Assembly (NCBI GenBank): GCA_903839035.1
Contig: CAIMAQ010000020.1
Span: 1-34,121 of the forward strand
Reading direction: 5' to 3'
DNA: 34,121 nucleotides
DNA from: an uncultured Opitutia bacterium
GTDB taxonomy: Bacteria; Verrucomicrobiota; Verrucomicrobiia; Opitutales; Opitutaceae
Part shown: piece after piece, positions 26,064 through 34,121 of the stretch
Layout: each line of letters starts with the position of its first letter
How positions within the stretch are numbered: position 1 is the first letter of the stretch
The notes under the pieces: generated by a model
Databases searched by the model: none
What the model saw: the letters and a program-made list of their open reading frames with translations, nothing else
Told to the model about the DNA's origin: nothing
Made by a program: the position numbers and the translations under genes

Positions 26064-27077
26064 ATGGCCAACTTCCTCGGTTACTTCTCCAACGATATCG
26101 GCATCGACCTCGGCACCGCCAATACGCTCGTTTACGTGAAGGACAAGGGCATCGTCCTGCGCGAGCCCTCCGTGGTCGCCCTCGACACCGTCACCCGCAA
26201 GGTCCGCGCCGTCGGCGACGAGGCCAAGAAGATGCTGGGGCGCACCCCCGGCAACATCACCGCCATCCGCCCCATGAAGGACGGCGTGATCGCCGACTTC
26301 GACGTCACCGAGGCGATGCTCCGCTATTTCATCCGCAAGGTCAGCAGCGGCTCCTTCCGCGCCCCGCCCCGCGTCGTCATCGCCATTCCTTCCGGCATCA
26401 CCGAGGTCGAGAAGCGCGCCGTGAAAGACTCCGCCCTCCACGCCGGCGCCCGCGATGTCATCACCATTCCCGAGCCCATGGCTGCCGCGATCGGCGTCGG
26501 CCTGCCCATTGACGAACCCGCGGCCAACATGATTGTGGACATCGGCGGCGGCACCACCGAGATCGCGATCATCTCGCTGAATGGCATCGTGTTCTCGAAG
26601 TCCATCCGCGTCGCCGGCGACGAGCTCGACGCCGCCATCATCAATTACATGAAGCGCGCCTACAATCTCCTCATCGGTGAGCGCACCGCGGAAGAGATCA
26701 AGCTGCGCGTCGGCTCCGCCTATCCCCTCGACGAGGAGCTCACGATGGAGGTCAAGGGCCGCGATTCCGTCGCCGGTTTGCCCAAGACCATCCACGTTAC
26801 CTCGCAGGAAATCCGCGAGGCGCTCTCCGACACCATCGCCGCCATCGTGGACGCCGTCCGCGTCACCCTCGAGCGCTGCCCGCCCGAGCTTTCCGCCGAC
26901 CTCGTGGACCGCGGTTTCGTGATGGCCGGCGGCGGCGCGCTCATCCGCGGGATTGACCGTCTGCTCAGTGAGAAGACCGGCCTGCCCGTGCTCGTGGCCG
27001 ACGACCCCCTCTCCGCCGTCGCGAACGGCACCGGTGCCGTCCTCAACGACCTCGCCTGGCTGATGCACAACGTCTGA
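26064..27077 (+). CDS. mreB: rod-shape protein MreB
   Basis: The 337-residue protein is a complete bacterial actin. It has phosphate-1 [13 protein letters not shown] at about 13-25, connect-1 [15 protein letters not shown], phosphate-2 [17 protein letters not shown], the AMAAAIG-like helix [12 protein letters not shown], and the adenosine loop [15 protein letters not shown] near the C-terminus. It polymerises under the inner membrane and guides the elongasome. The ATG follows [11 protein letters not shown]; the upstream frame is longer (25938) but composed of non-conserved residues. It heads a cluster mreB-mreC-mreD-mrdA in the standard order; a TTGACA box lies upstream at 25998. Confidence 0.97.
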   Translation: MANFLGYFSNDIGIDLGTANTLVYVKDKGIVLREPSVVALDTVTRKVRAVGDEAKKMLGRTPGNITAIRPMKDGVIADFDVTEAMLRYFIRKVSSGSFRAPPRVVIAIPSGITEVEKRAVKDSALHAGARDVITIPEPMAAAIGVGLPIDEPAANMIVDIGGGTTEIAIISLNGIVFSKSIRVAGDELDAAIINYMKRAYNLLIGERTAEEIKLRVGSAYPLDEELTMEVKGRDSVAGLPKTIHVTSQEIREALSDTIAAIVDAVRVTLERCPPELSADLVDRGFVMAGGGALIRGIDRLLSEKTGLPVLVADDPLSAVANGTGAVLNDLAWLMHNV

Positions 27078-27127
27078 GCGGGCGGCCCTGAGCGCTCCCG
27101 CGAGATTGGCCTTGGCCCGCGGCTTTC

Positions 27128-27170
27128 CATAAGTCCTATAGGTCATATAAGCCCTATAGGCCCTATACTT
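27128..27170. repeat. tandem CCTATAGG words between mreB and mreC
   Basis: CATAAGTCCTATAGGT at 27128, then CATATAAGCCCTATAGGCC, then CCTATA, a palindromic word repeated about every 17 bases. The gap 27078-27180 has no gene. Confidence 0.65.
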
Positions 27171-27180
27171 CCCGCCCGCC

Positions 27181-28011
27181 GTGCCTCCCAAACGCCTCGA
27201 TCAAGCCCGCCCGTTCCTGACGCTCATCGTCGTCATCCTTGGCTGGCTCCTTGTGCCGGTCGTGGTGAAGACCTTTGCGCGCGCCAGCTTCTTTGAGCTG
27301 CAGGCCCCCATCAGCGTCGCGGCCTCCTACGCCCGCGACCTGCAGGACTACTGGACGCTCCGCCTGCATTCCAACGACGAGCTCATCGAGGCCGGCCGCG
27401 ACCTCGCCCGGCTCAACGCCACCTACGAGGAATCCGTGCAGCAAAACACCAACCTCGAGGCCGAGATCTCCCGGCTCGAGGACCTGCTGAAACTACCGCC
27501 CTACGCCAACTACCGCTCCGAATACGCCCGCGTCGTCCGCCGCGATTTTTCCGGCTGGTGGCAGCGGCTCGTCATCCGCAAGGGCAAGAACTACGGCATC
27601 ACCGTCGGCGCCCCGGTCATCTTCAGCGGCGGCGTCGTCGGCCGCGTCAGCGAAGTCCACGCTTACACCGCCGAAATCGAGCTCATCAGCAGCCCCGGGG
27701 TCCGGCTCGCCGGCGTCATCGAGGGCGAGACCCAGCCGATCAGCTTCCAGGGCGGCATTAACACCACCTTCGATCCGCCCCGGGGCGTGATCGAGTTCGT
27801 GCCGCTCAATGTCTTCGCCAGTGCCGTGATGCCCAAGAAACTTGTCACCTCCGGCCTCGGCGGCGTCTTCCCGCCCGGCCTCAGCCTCGGCACCGTCACC
27901 AAGGTCGAACCGAGCGCCGACGGTCTGTTCAAGTCCGGCGAGGTCCAGCTCGACCCGCGCCTCAGCTCGCTCACCGAGGTCACCGTGCTCGTGCCGCTCA
28001 ACCCGGAATGA
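27181..28011 (+). CDS. mreC: rod-shape-determining protein MreC
   Basis: The 276-residue protein starts at a GTG (in gccGTGCCTCCCAAACG). It has one N-terminal helix (FLTLIVVILGWLLVPVVV), a coiled coil at about 78-105 (LARLNATYEESVQQNTNLEA), and a two-barrel periplasmic part (VIRKGKNYGITVGAPVIFSG, GVVGRVSEVHAYTAEIELIS). MreC dimers bridge MreB/MreD to PBP2 in the periplasm and activate it. Its length is normal. It sits between mreB and mreD in the expected order, with an inverted-repeat gap on each side. Confidence 0.94.
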   Translation: MPPKRLDQARPFLTLIVVILGWLLVPVVVKTFARASFFELQAPISVAASYARDLQDYWTLRLHSNDELIEAGRDLARLNATYEESVQQNTNLEAEISRLEDLLKLPPYANYRSEYARVVRRDFSGWWQRLVIRKGKNYGITVGAPVIFSGGVVGRVSEVHAYTAEIELISSPGVRLAGVIEGETQPISFQGGINTTFDPPRGVIEFVPLNVFASAVMPKKLVTSGLGGVFPPGLSLGTVTKVEPSADGLFKSGEVQLDPRLSSLTEVTVLVPLNPE

Positions 28012-28014
28012 GTC

Positions 28015-28103
28015 GTAAGGTTTAAGGGGTAAGTTTTAAGCCCCGCCTGATCGAACCGCGGCACACCACCTTACAATTTACCCGCTTAAACCTTACACCT
28101 TAC
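28015..28103. repeat. long inverted GTAAGGTTTAAG repeat between mreC and mreD
   Basis: The left arm GTAAGGTTTAAGGGGTAAG plus TTTTAAG, at 28015-28040, is a near-exact complement of the right arm at 28071-28103 ending ACCTTACACCTTACC. The arms can pair over about 26 bases with few mismatches. No T run follows the stem on the sense strand. Confidence 0.75.
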
Positions 28104-28107
28104 CAGC

Positions 28108-28617
28108 ATGCGCCGCACCCTCTTCACCTTCCTCACCCTGCTCGTGCTCTGGGTGGTCGTCGTGCAGGTGAACCACGCCCTGGCCGGCGCGCATGTGTAC
28201 CTGTTTGTCGGCGGACTTTTCGTCGCCTATGCCGCACTGCAGTTGCCGCTCCGCGGCGGCCTGGCCGCCGTGCTGCTCGCCGGGTTGCTCTGCGATGCCA
28301 GCGTCCCCGTGCCGTTCGGCCTGCACACGCTGCTCTTCGCCGCCGCCTACGCCGTCATCAGCAACCTCCGCGACCATGTCCCCCGCGATGAAACCGTCGC
28401 CCGCGTCATCGTCGCCCTGCTCGCCAATCTCGCCATGTTCCTGGTGTTTTCCTTCGCGCTGATCGGGCGCGGACCCGTCCCCGCAGCCGTGTGGCCCCGG
28501 CTGATCTTCGACCTGATCTGCTCGCAGGTCTTCCTCGCCCTGGTCGCCCCATGGTTCTTCGCGCTGCAGGCGCGCACGCTCGTGCTGGCCCGCGTCGAGC
28601 GCGACACGCTGGCCTGA
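28108..28617 (+). CDS. mreD: rod-shape-determining protein MreD
   Basis: The 169-residue protein has five hydrophobic segments starting with FTFLTLLVLWVVVVQVNHAL, then LFVGGLFVAYAALQLPL, AVLLAGLLCDASVPVPFG (with the Cys-Asp in the turn seen in MreD), AAYAVISNLRDHVP, and ALLANLAMFLVFSFALI. It is a polytopic scaffold of the elongasome in contact with MreC and PBP2. MreD is poorly conserved in sequence, so the call depends also on its place between mreC and mrdA. It follows the inverted repeat after mreC; mrdA begins 11 bases after its stop. Confidence 0.88.
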   Translation: MRRTLFTFLTLLVLWVVVVQVNHALAGAHVYLFVGGLFVAYAALQLPLRGGLAAVLLAGLLCDASVPVPFGLHTLLFAAAYAVISNLRDHVPRDETVARVIVALLANLAMFLVFSFALIGRGPVPAAVWPRLIFDLICSQVFLALVAPWFFALQARTLVLARVERDTLA

Positions 28618-28627
28618 GGCTCCGCCC

Positions 28628-30607
28628 ATGGCCACGCACGACACAAACCTGGCCGACCGCTCGGGTAGCCTCCTGCAGTCGCACAAGAACTACCAGCCGC
28701 GCGTCGTCTTCTTCTATTTTGTCGTCGCGCTCCTGTTGCTGACCCTCGGCGGTGGCCTCGCCTTCCAGCAGCTGTTCAACCGCGACCGACACCGCGACAC
28801 CGAGCGCATGCAGAACCAGCGGCGTATCCTCGTCCCTGGCCCACGCGGCAACATCTACGACCGCGAGGGCCGCCTCCTCGTGGGCAACCGCGCCCGCTTT
28901 GCTGTCGTGCTCTACCTCGACGAGCTGCGCAGCGAGTTCCGCCGCGAGTTCATCCGCATCCGCAAGAACTACCGCGACACCGGTGACAAGGACCTCCCGT
29001 CCGCCGCCCAGATGGAACAGATCGCCCGCGCCACCGTCGTGCAGCGCTACCTCGACCAGGTGAACGACATCCTGCACCGCGCCGCCTCCGTGGACCGTCC
29101 CGACCTGATGAAGCATTTCGCGCGGCAGCTGCTCCTGCCATACACGCTCTTCGACGATCTGGAGGCCAATGACTACGCCCGCCTCGTCGAGCACCTGCCT
29201 GTGCGCTCGCCCCTACAGGTCATGGCCTCCAGCACCCGTTTCTACCCCTATGGCTCCGCCGCCGCCCACACCCTCGGCTACGTCGGCGTCGAGTCCGACA
29301 TCGATGTCGAGGATTTCCCCGGCGAGGACCTCAAGACCTTCAAGATGAAGGGCACCGTGGGTCGCGAGGGACTCGAGAAGGTCTTCGACACCCAGCTGCA
29401 GGGCGAGGCCGGCGGAACGATCTTCCGCGTCGATCCCACCGGCTACAAAATCAACCCGCCCCTCGACAAGCGCCTGCCCGTCCAGGGCAAAAACCTCGTC
29501 ACCTCCCTCGACATCGACCTGCAGCGCGTCGCCGAGGACGCGATCGGCGACCGGGTCGGCACCGCCGTCGCCCTCGACATCCGCACCGGCGAGGTGCTCG
29601 TGCTGGCGAACAAGCCCGACTACAACCTCAGCGACACCTCGCCGCACATCAGCCACGACACGTGGCAGAGCATCCTCGACCGCAACGCCCTGCTCAACCA
29701 GGCCATCGGCGGCGCCTATCCCCCGGGCTCCACCTTCAAGATCCTCACCGCCATCGCCAGCCTGCGCAGCGGCAAGCTCACGCCCGACCAGGCCATCGTG
29801 GACTGCGACGGCGTCGCGAAGATCGGCAACAAGCTGTTCTACTGCGACAACGGCCGGGGCCATCACCACGACGTCAGGCTCGCGGAGGCCATCGGCAACA
29901 GCTGCGACATTTATTTCTACGAGGCCGGCCGGCTGATCACGCCCAACGTCCTTGCCGCCGAAGGCCGGCGCTTCCACCTCGACCAGCGCACCGGCATCGA
30001 GCTGCCCAACGAGACCACCCGCATGCTGATGCCCACCATGGAGTGGAAGGAAGGCCAGACGGGTGAACGATGGTTCCCCGGTGACACCGCCAACATGGCC
30101 ATCGGCCAGGGCTTCGTGCTCGTCACCCCGCTCGACATGGCCTGCTTCTTCGCCTCGGTCGCCCGCAACGAGGTCTACACCAAGCCGACCTTGCTCCACC
30201 ACGCCGACGCCCCGGTGCAACACTCCGAGGCGATCGGACTCACCCCCGAGCAGCGCGCGGCCCTTCTCACCGGCATGGAGGGCACGACCATTTATGGCAC
30301 GGCCAAGGACATCAACTCGCTGCCACTCTATCACGTGCCCGTCCGCATGGCAGCCAAGACGGGCACCGCCCAGAAGCGCGTGGTCAAGGACGGCCAGATC
30401 GGCACGATCAATTTTGCCTGGTATACCTGTTTCGCACCGGTCGACAAACCCGAGATTGCCGTGGTCGTGATGCTCGAGGGCGACACCATCGGCGAGACCT
30501 TCGGCGGTGGCCGCAACGCCGCCCCGATCGCGAATCTCATCCTGAAGAAATACTTCGACAAGCGCGACCACCCGTCCGCGTTCGTCCAGCCGGTCAGGAC
30601 GCCTTGA
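28628..30607 (+). CDS. mrdA: penicillin-binding protein 2 (elongation transpeptidase)
   Basis: The 659-residue class B PBP has one N-terminal helix (VVFFYFVVALLLLTLGGGLA), a PBP dimer domain (about 70-290), and a transpeptidase domain. The active-site motifs are SxxK at 368-371 (PGSTFK), S425-C-D427 (NSCDIYF) in place of SxN, and K577-T-G (AAKTGTAQK). It cross-links peptidoglycan during side-wall growth together with the SEDS glycosyltransferase RodA. rodA, which normally follows, is not in the window: the 3' end overlaps, tail to tail by 14 bases, a convergent transglutaminase gene. The ATG lies 11 bases after mreD. Confidence 0.95.
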   Translation: MATHDTNLADRSGSLLQSHKNYQPRVVFFYFVVALLLLTLGGGLAFQQLFNRDRHRDTERMQNQRRILVPGPRGNIYDREGRLLVGNRARFAVVLYLDELRSEFRREFIRIRKNYRDTGDKDLPSAAQMEQIARATVVQRYLDQVNDILHRAASVDRPDLMKHFARQLLLPYTLFDDLEANDYARLVEHLPVRSPLQVMASSTRFYPYGSAAAHTLGYVGVESDIDVEDFPGEDLKTFKMKGTVGREGLEKVFDTQLQGEAGGTIFRVDPTGYKINPPLDKRLPVQGKNLVTSLDIDLQRVAEDAIGDRVGTAVALDIRTGEVLVLANKPDYNLSDTSPHISHDTWQSILDRNALLNQAIGGAYPPGSTFKILTAIASLRSGKLTPDQAIVDCDGVAKIGNKLFYCDNGRGHHHDVRLAEAIGNSCDIYFYEAGRLITPNVLAAEGRRFHLDQRTGIELPNETTRMLMPTMEWKEGQTGERWFPGDTANMAIGQGFVLVTPLDMACFFASVARNEVYTKPTLLHHADAPVQHSEAIGLTPEQRAALLTGMEGTTIYGTAKDINSLPLYHVPVRMAAKTGTAQKRVVKDGQIGTINFAWYTCFAPVDKPEIAVVVMLEGDTIGETFGGGRNAAPIANLILKKYFDKRDHPSAFVQPVRTP

Positions 30608-32816
30608 CGCGTCCGCCCCGGCGCGCCGCGCGCAACGCCTGACGCGCCCGCCGGAACACCGGCGCGGGTTTCGGCCATGTCGCCCGCGCCCCGAAGCGCA
30701 GCCGCTCCAATTCCTCGCGCACCGAACGCGTCTCAGGTGCCGAGCGGTCAAAGTCTCCCAGTTCCCGCAGCCAACGGCCGGCCTGGGCCCGGACCGGGTC
30801 TAGGCGCCCACCCGACGCTTCACTCCGCCACCGCTGCCACCAGCCACGACCAAACTCCCGCCAGGCCCAACCGGCCAGAACCGCCGCCGCCAGCAGACCC
30901 AGCAGGTTGACCACGCGGCGCATCGTCCACGGCGCCGCCAGCCACGCCTTCAACCGCTCCACGGCCTCGCTGAGCGTGGCGCGCAGCTGCTTGCCGGAGT
31001 TCTCCGTCGCCACCTTTACCGCCTTCAGCGTCTCGACCTGCGAGCGCTGGTCAAAGTTCACAATCCGCCGGTACCAGAACACCCGCAGGCTGTCCCAGCG
31101 CGCCGACCAACTCCGGTCCAGCCGCCGCGCCAGCGTCGCCTCACCCTTCGCCTGCTCCGCCGGTCCGGTCACTGCGCCAGGCGTGGGATCGGTGCGCAGC
31201 CACACTCCCGCTGCCACGTCAAAGACCTCGCACCACGCGTGGGCGTCCGAGTTGCGGATGGTGAAATTGTTCGAGTAGGCGTTCCAGCTGCCGCCGCGGA
31301 AGCCGGTCACCACCCGAGACGGCAGCCCCGCCGCACGGGCCAGCAGCACGACCGAGCCCGCGAACAGTTCGCAGTGTCCCGGCTCACGCGAAACCAGCCA
31401 GCGCACCAGCGGATCACCCGCCCCGTCCGGCACCTGCGGGTTGAGCGAATAGGCGTGCCGCTGGGCCAGCCACTCCCCCGCGCGCCGGGCGAACTCCGCC
31501 ACCGGCAGGTCCGCGCCACCGGTGATCTCGCGCACCACACCCTGCAGTTTCACCCGGTCGGGCTCGCCCACTCCCAGCTTCAGCATGCGCAGGATCGGCG
31601 TGTTGCGGTCGGGCTTTTTGTTGTCCCTCAGCCGCAGCGCAAAACTGGCGTCCGCCAGGGTGTCCGACGCGTTCATCCCCTCCACGCGATACGCCGTCAT
31701 CGCCGCGGGTTCGTCGCGCAGCGCGATCACACCCAGCTTCGCCGCGTGCCGGAAGTTTTGCGTCTCCCGGAATCGCAGCTGCTCAAACGTGCCCAGCAGG
31801 GGCAGGTACCGGCTGATGCCCGACTCAAAATAGAACGTCCAGTACACCGGCTCGCCCCCATGCGCCCGGGAGGTGCCGCGCACGGTCGAGGCCAAGGACT
31901 CGCCGCGGGGAAACGCCGTGAGGCGCAGCGCCGCCGAGAGCTTGAAGGTCCCGTTGGCGTAGTCATCCAGCACCAGCATCCGCCAGTACGGCGCCGCCGG
32001 GATCTGCGACCGGTCCGTCACATCCACGCTCAGAGCCAGGCCGTTGTCCTGCTGGATCTCCGTCACGTCGCCAAACTTGATGCTGTCATTGAACCCCGTC
32101 CGCGCCTTCTTCGCCGCGAAGCGCTCCAGGAACAGGCTGTTCTCCAGTTGGAAACGCGGGATCGCCAGGAACAGCAGCGCCGACACGCCCACGACGCCGA
32201 CAAAGAGCACCGCGCCGAGCGTCACCACGCGCCAGTCCGCCACCTCGCGCACGCGCGCGGCCAGCCGCCGCCAGCGCAGGTGCGCCGCCCAAGCCGGCCG
32301 GCCGGGCTCGCCGGATTTTGGCGCCATGGTCTCCGCCGACTCGACCAGGTTGATCACGAGCAGAAACGCCAGCGCACACGCCGTGAACACCAGGATCTGC
32401 ACCGCAAACACCAGCGACACCGTCAACACGCCCGCCACCACGATCAGGAACAGCCCGAGCACGATCACCTGCAGGTCGTCGCGCTTCTGCCGGTAGCTGA
32501 TACCGCGGTACAGCAGCAGCAAAATATCCAGCCGCACGATCGCCGGCAGCACCTGCCCGGTCAGCCACAGGTCACCGACGAAAAACACCACCACCGCGGG
32601 AAATACCAGCCGGTGCGTCCACGCTGGCACGAGCGCCGGCAGCCCCGGCCGGACCAACGCCGCCGCGACGGCCAGTGTCGTCAGGCCCATCAGCGTCCAC
32701 GCCTCGAAGTCGAGGTAGAACACCGTCCACACCGCCAGCAGCACGAGGGCGCCACCGAGCAGCCATTTGAGCTGGTAAAGCTCCTCGAGGCTAAGCCGTG
32801 GCCGTTTTTTCTCCAT
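30594..32816 (-). CDS. TgpA-like membrane transglutaminase (DUF3488)
   Basis: The 740-residue protein has about six N-terminal helices (DUF3488), a periplasmic loop, a transglutaminase-like core and a last membrane helix near 625, then a cytosolic tail. The catalytic triad is C482 (GHCELFAGSVVLLARAAG), H526 (SDAHAWCEVF) and D543 (RTDPTPG). This is the TgpA architecture (Pseudomonas aeruginosa protein essential for viability). The reaction in this family is unclear: cross-linking or hydrolysis of envelope proteins. It overlaps the DUF58 gene upstream by 26 bases, so the two are translationally coupled. The trailing end overlaps mrdA by 14 bases on the opposite strand. Confidence 0.9.
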   Translation of the reverse strand: MEKKRPRLSLEELYQLKWLLGGALVLLAVWTVFYLDFEAWTLMGLTTLAVAAALVRPGLPALVPAWTHRLVFPAVVVFFVGDLWLTGQVLPAIVRLDILLLLYRGISYRQKRDDLQVIVLGLFLIVVAGVLTVSLVFAVQILVFTACALAFLLVINLVESAETMAPKSGEPGRPAWAAHLRWRRLAARVREVADWRVVTLGAVLFVGVVGVSALLFLAIPRFQLENSLFLERFAAKKARTGFNDSIKFGDVTEIQQDNGLALSVDVTDRSQIPAAPYWRMLVLDDYANGTFKLSAALRLTAFPRGESLASTVRGTSRAHGGEPVYWTFYFESGISRYLPLLGTFEQLRFRETQNFRHAAKLGVIALRDEPAAMTAYRVEGMNASDTLADASFALRLRDNKKPDRNTPILRMLKLGVGEPDRVKLQGVVREITGGADLPVAEFARRAGEWLAQRHAYSLNPQVPDGAGDPLVRWLVSREPGHCELFAGSVVLLARAAGLPSRVVTGFRGGSWNAYSNNFTIRNSDAHAWCEVFDVAAGVWLRTDPTPGAVTGPAEQAKGEATLARRLDRSWSARWDSLRVFWYRRIVNFDQRSQVETLKAVKVATENSGKQLRATLSEAVERLKAWLAAPWTMRRVVNLLGLLAAAVLAGWAWREFGRGWWQRWRSEASGGRLDPVRAQAGRWLRELGDFDRSAPETRSVREELERLRFGARATWPKPAPVFRRARQALRAARRGGRVKAS

Positions 32817-34083
32817 CGACGTAGGCGGCCACCCCGCGCGCCCCGTCGGGCGCGAAGGTCAGCACGTTGCGTTTTGCCTTGCTGGGCTCGGCCACTGCGA
32901 CCGCCCCACCCGGTCCCGCTTCCTTGCGCGGCTCCACCAGCGCGAGCCGGTCCAGCAGCGTTTCCAAATCATTCCCGCGCCGGATCGGCACCGGCGGCTC
33001 GTCATCAATCGCCGCGGCGATCAGCTGCCCGGCGCGGAACAAATCCTCGGCCAGCGTGGCGCAAAAACTCACCAGCAGTTCGAACTGCTCCGGGTGCGTC
33101 CACACCGCCGCATCCGTCCGCAGCCAGAGCGAAAACCCCTCCGTGCTCTCCGCCGCAAACTGCCGCACCAGCAGCTGCCGCGACCGCGCGCTCGCCTTCC
33201 AATGGATCAGCCGGTGCGAGTCGCCTTCGGCATACCGCCGGAGCGCCAACAAATCCCCGCCGCTCCCGGTGCGGGAGGTCCGCTCGCCGCCGGCCGTCCG
33301 CCGTGCCCCGGCTTCCTTCAGCCGGCGGTACTCGACGGGAGCGGGCCAGACCATGAGTTCCTCGCGCAGCTCCGTGGTCAGGAGTTTTTTCAGGAAGCCA
33401 AAGGGAAATTGCGAACCGATGCCCGCCAGCTCCACGCGCAGCCGGCCGCGCCGCAGCGGCTTGAACAGCCAGTCGAGCCGCGTCTCGCCGCGCGGATCGA
33501 GCCGCTCCCGCAGGAACAGCCGGCCGCGCGTTTCCCCTTGCTCCGCCTTGGCCCACTCCACCCGGAGATCAATCCCCTTGCCCGTGATCGTGGATTCCGG
33601 CGCCGGCGGCGGGCCGTCCTCCACGTGGCGGGCGAGCAGGTCGAACCACAGCCCGTACGTCGGCAGGAAGGTCTTGCGGTTGCGCAACCCCAGCCCAACC
33701 ACGGCTGCCTGCCCCGCCCGCAGCGGCGGCGCCAGCTCCAGCCGCCACGCCACGCCGCGGAAATTGAGCCAGGACAGCACGCCGCTCAGGATGAGGCAGG
33801 AGAGCAGCAGCGAGAGCGTGATAAACAGGATGTTGTTGGCGGAATTGTAGGCCGCCATGCCGATGCCGAGGGACAGCGCAATCAGCAGCGTGCCCGAGAG
33901 GGTCGGCAGGATGCGCTGCCCGCGCTGCGGAGAAACCAGCGCCCACAGCACTCGGTTCCACGTGAACCGGCGCCGGGCCCAGCGCGCGCCCGGACCCTGC
34001 CAGCCGGCGGTGGTCGAACTGACGGTGGTCGCAGGCGGTGGTTTTTGCGCAGTCTTCAAATGATTATGATAAACCGGTTTCAT
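32791..34083 (-). CDS. DUF58 domain protein
   Basis: The 430-residue protein has two helices at about 62-80 and 86-108 (LIALSLGIGMAAYNSANNIL, LLLSCLILSGVLSWLNF), then a beta-rich segment and the DUF58 domain at about 255-360 with LRRYAEGDSHRLIHWKASAR followed by LLVRQF. DUF58 has a von Willebrand A-like fold and is always found with MoxR AAA+ ATPases and a transglutaminase such as TgpA. The next gene, 26 bases overlapping, is that transglutaminase; MoxR would be expected just beyond the right edge of the window. The polar N-terminal part (about 55 residues) is longer than in usual relatives, and later starts such as the methionine at the first helix cannot be excluded. Confidence 0.88.
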   Translation of the reverse strand: MKPVYHNHLKTAQKPPPATTVSSTTAGWQGPGARWARRRFTWNRVLWALVSPQRGQRILPTLSGTLLIALSLGIGMAAYNSANNILFITLSLLLSCLILSGVLSWLNFRGVAWRLELAPPLRAGQAAVVGLGLRNRKTFLPTYGLWFDLLARHVEDGPPPAPESTITGKGIDLRVEWAKAEQGETRGRLFLRERLDPRGETRLDWLFKPLRRGRLRVELAGIGSQFPFGFLKKLLTTELREELMVWPAPVEYRRLKEAGARRTAGGERTSRTGSGGDLLALRRYAEGDSHRLIHWKASARSRQLLVRQFAAESTEGFSLWLRTDAAVWTHPEQFELLVSFCATLAEDLFRAGQLIAAAIDDEPPVPIRRGNDLETLLDRLALVEPRKEAGPGGAVAVAEPSKAKRNVLTFAPDGARGVAAYVDGEKTATA

Positions 34084-34121
34084 TCTGAGGCCCGGGTCGG
34101 GTTCACTTAATTAGTTTAAAA

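Noticed and set aside
27128-28103. Possible CRISPR array around mreC
   Set aside because: The repeats are short words with no regular spacers of 30-40 bases and no cas gene nearby.

Overview
The window reads as chromosomal DNA of a high-GC Gram-negative-type bacterium, most likely of the Verrucomicrobiota (an Opitutaceae-like lineage). This placement is inferred from the combination of a multiheme cytochrome with a conserved HRTMTQVA stretch, a PTS-IIA/diadenylate cyclase fusion, a lone nuoA, the mreBCD-mrdA cluster and GC-rich coding with short intergenic repeats. No rRNA or tRNA gene is present to confirm it. Most of the window is core genome; I see no prophage, insertion sequence, CRISPR array or integrative element.

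Left part (1-10192): a truncated multi-pass GT-C-like membrane protein; two paralogous secreted proteins on either side of an MHS-type MFS transporter; a small hypothetical gene; a probable remnant of an HtrA-like PDZ domain; a DUF2891 protein; an eight-CXXCH cytochrome c followed by a small four-helix membrane protein; and a second large GT-C-like membrane protein.

Middle part (10205-19266): xerD and infA; tadA; sodA (Mn type); a TolB-like propeller protein divergent from an Mrp/NBP35 ATPase that lacks the usual CxxC; a small DUF-type protein; rpmG; a three-part protein joining a PTS EIIA domain, a pyruvate-kinase-C-like middle region and a diadenylate cyclase (DAC) domain; a lone nuoA; and an exported DUF362-like protein.

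Right part (19389-34083): the macromolecular synthesis pair dnaG-rpoD, then tatA; a Kef-type cation/proton antiporter with two RCK_C domains, which are known c-di-AMP receptors in other bacteria; the elongasome genes mreB-mreC-mreD-mrdA for rod shape; and, convergent with them, a DUF58 protein and a TgpA-like membrane transglutaminase, the usual partners of a MoxR ATPase that would lie beyond the right edge.

Three genome-level features stand out. Almost every gene lacks a Shine-Dalgarno sequence and instead has a pyrimidine-rich leader directly before the start codon. Many intergenic gaps hold inverted pairs built from short reiterated words, a different word in each gap. A dispersed AGGGCGGG...CCCGCCCT hairpin family and a 90-base REP-like palindrome are also present. 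Several genes share a TTGACA/G box upstream, fitting the -35 element of the RpoD encoded here.
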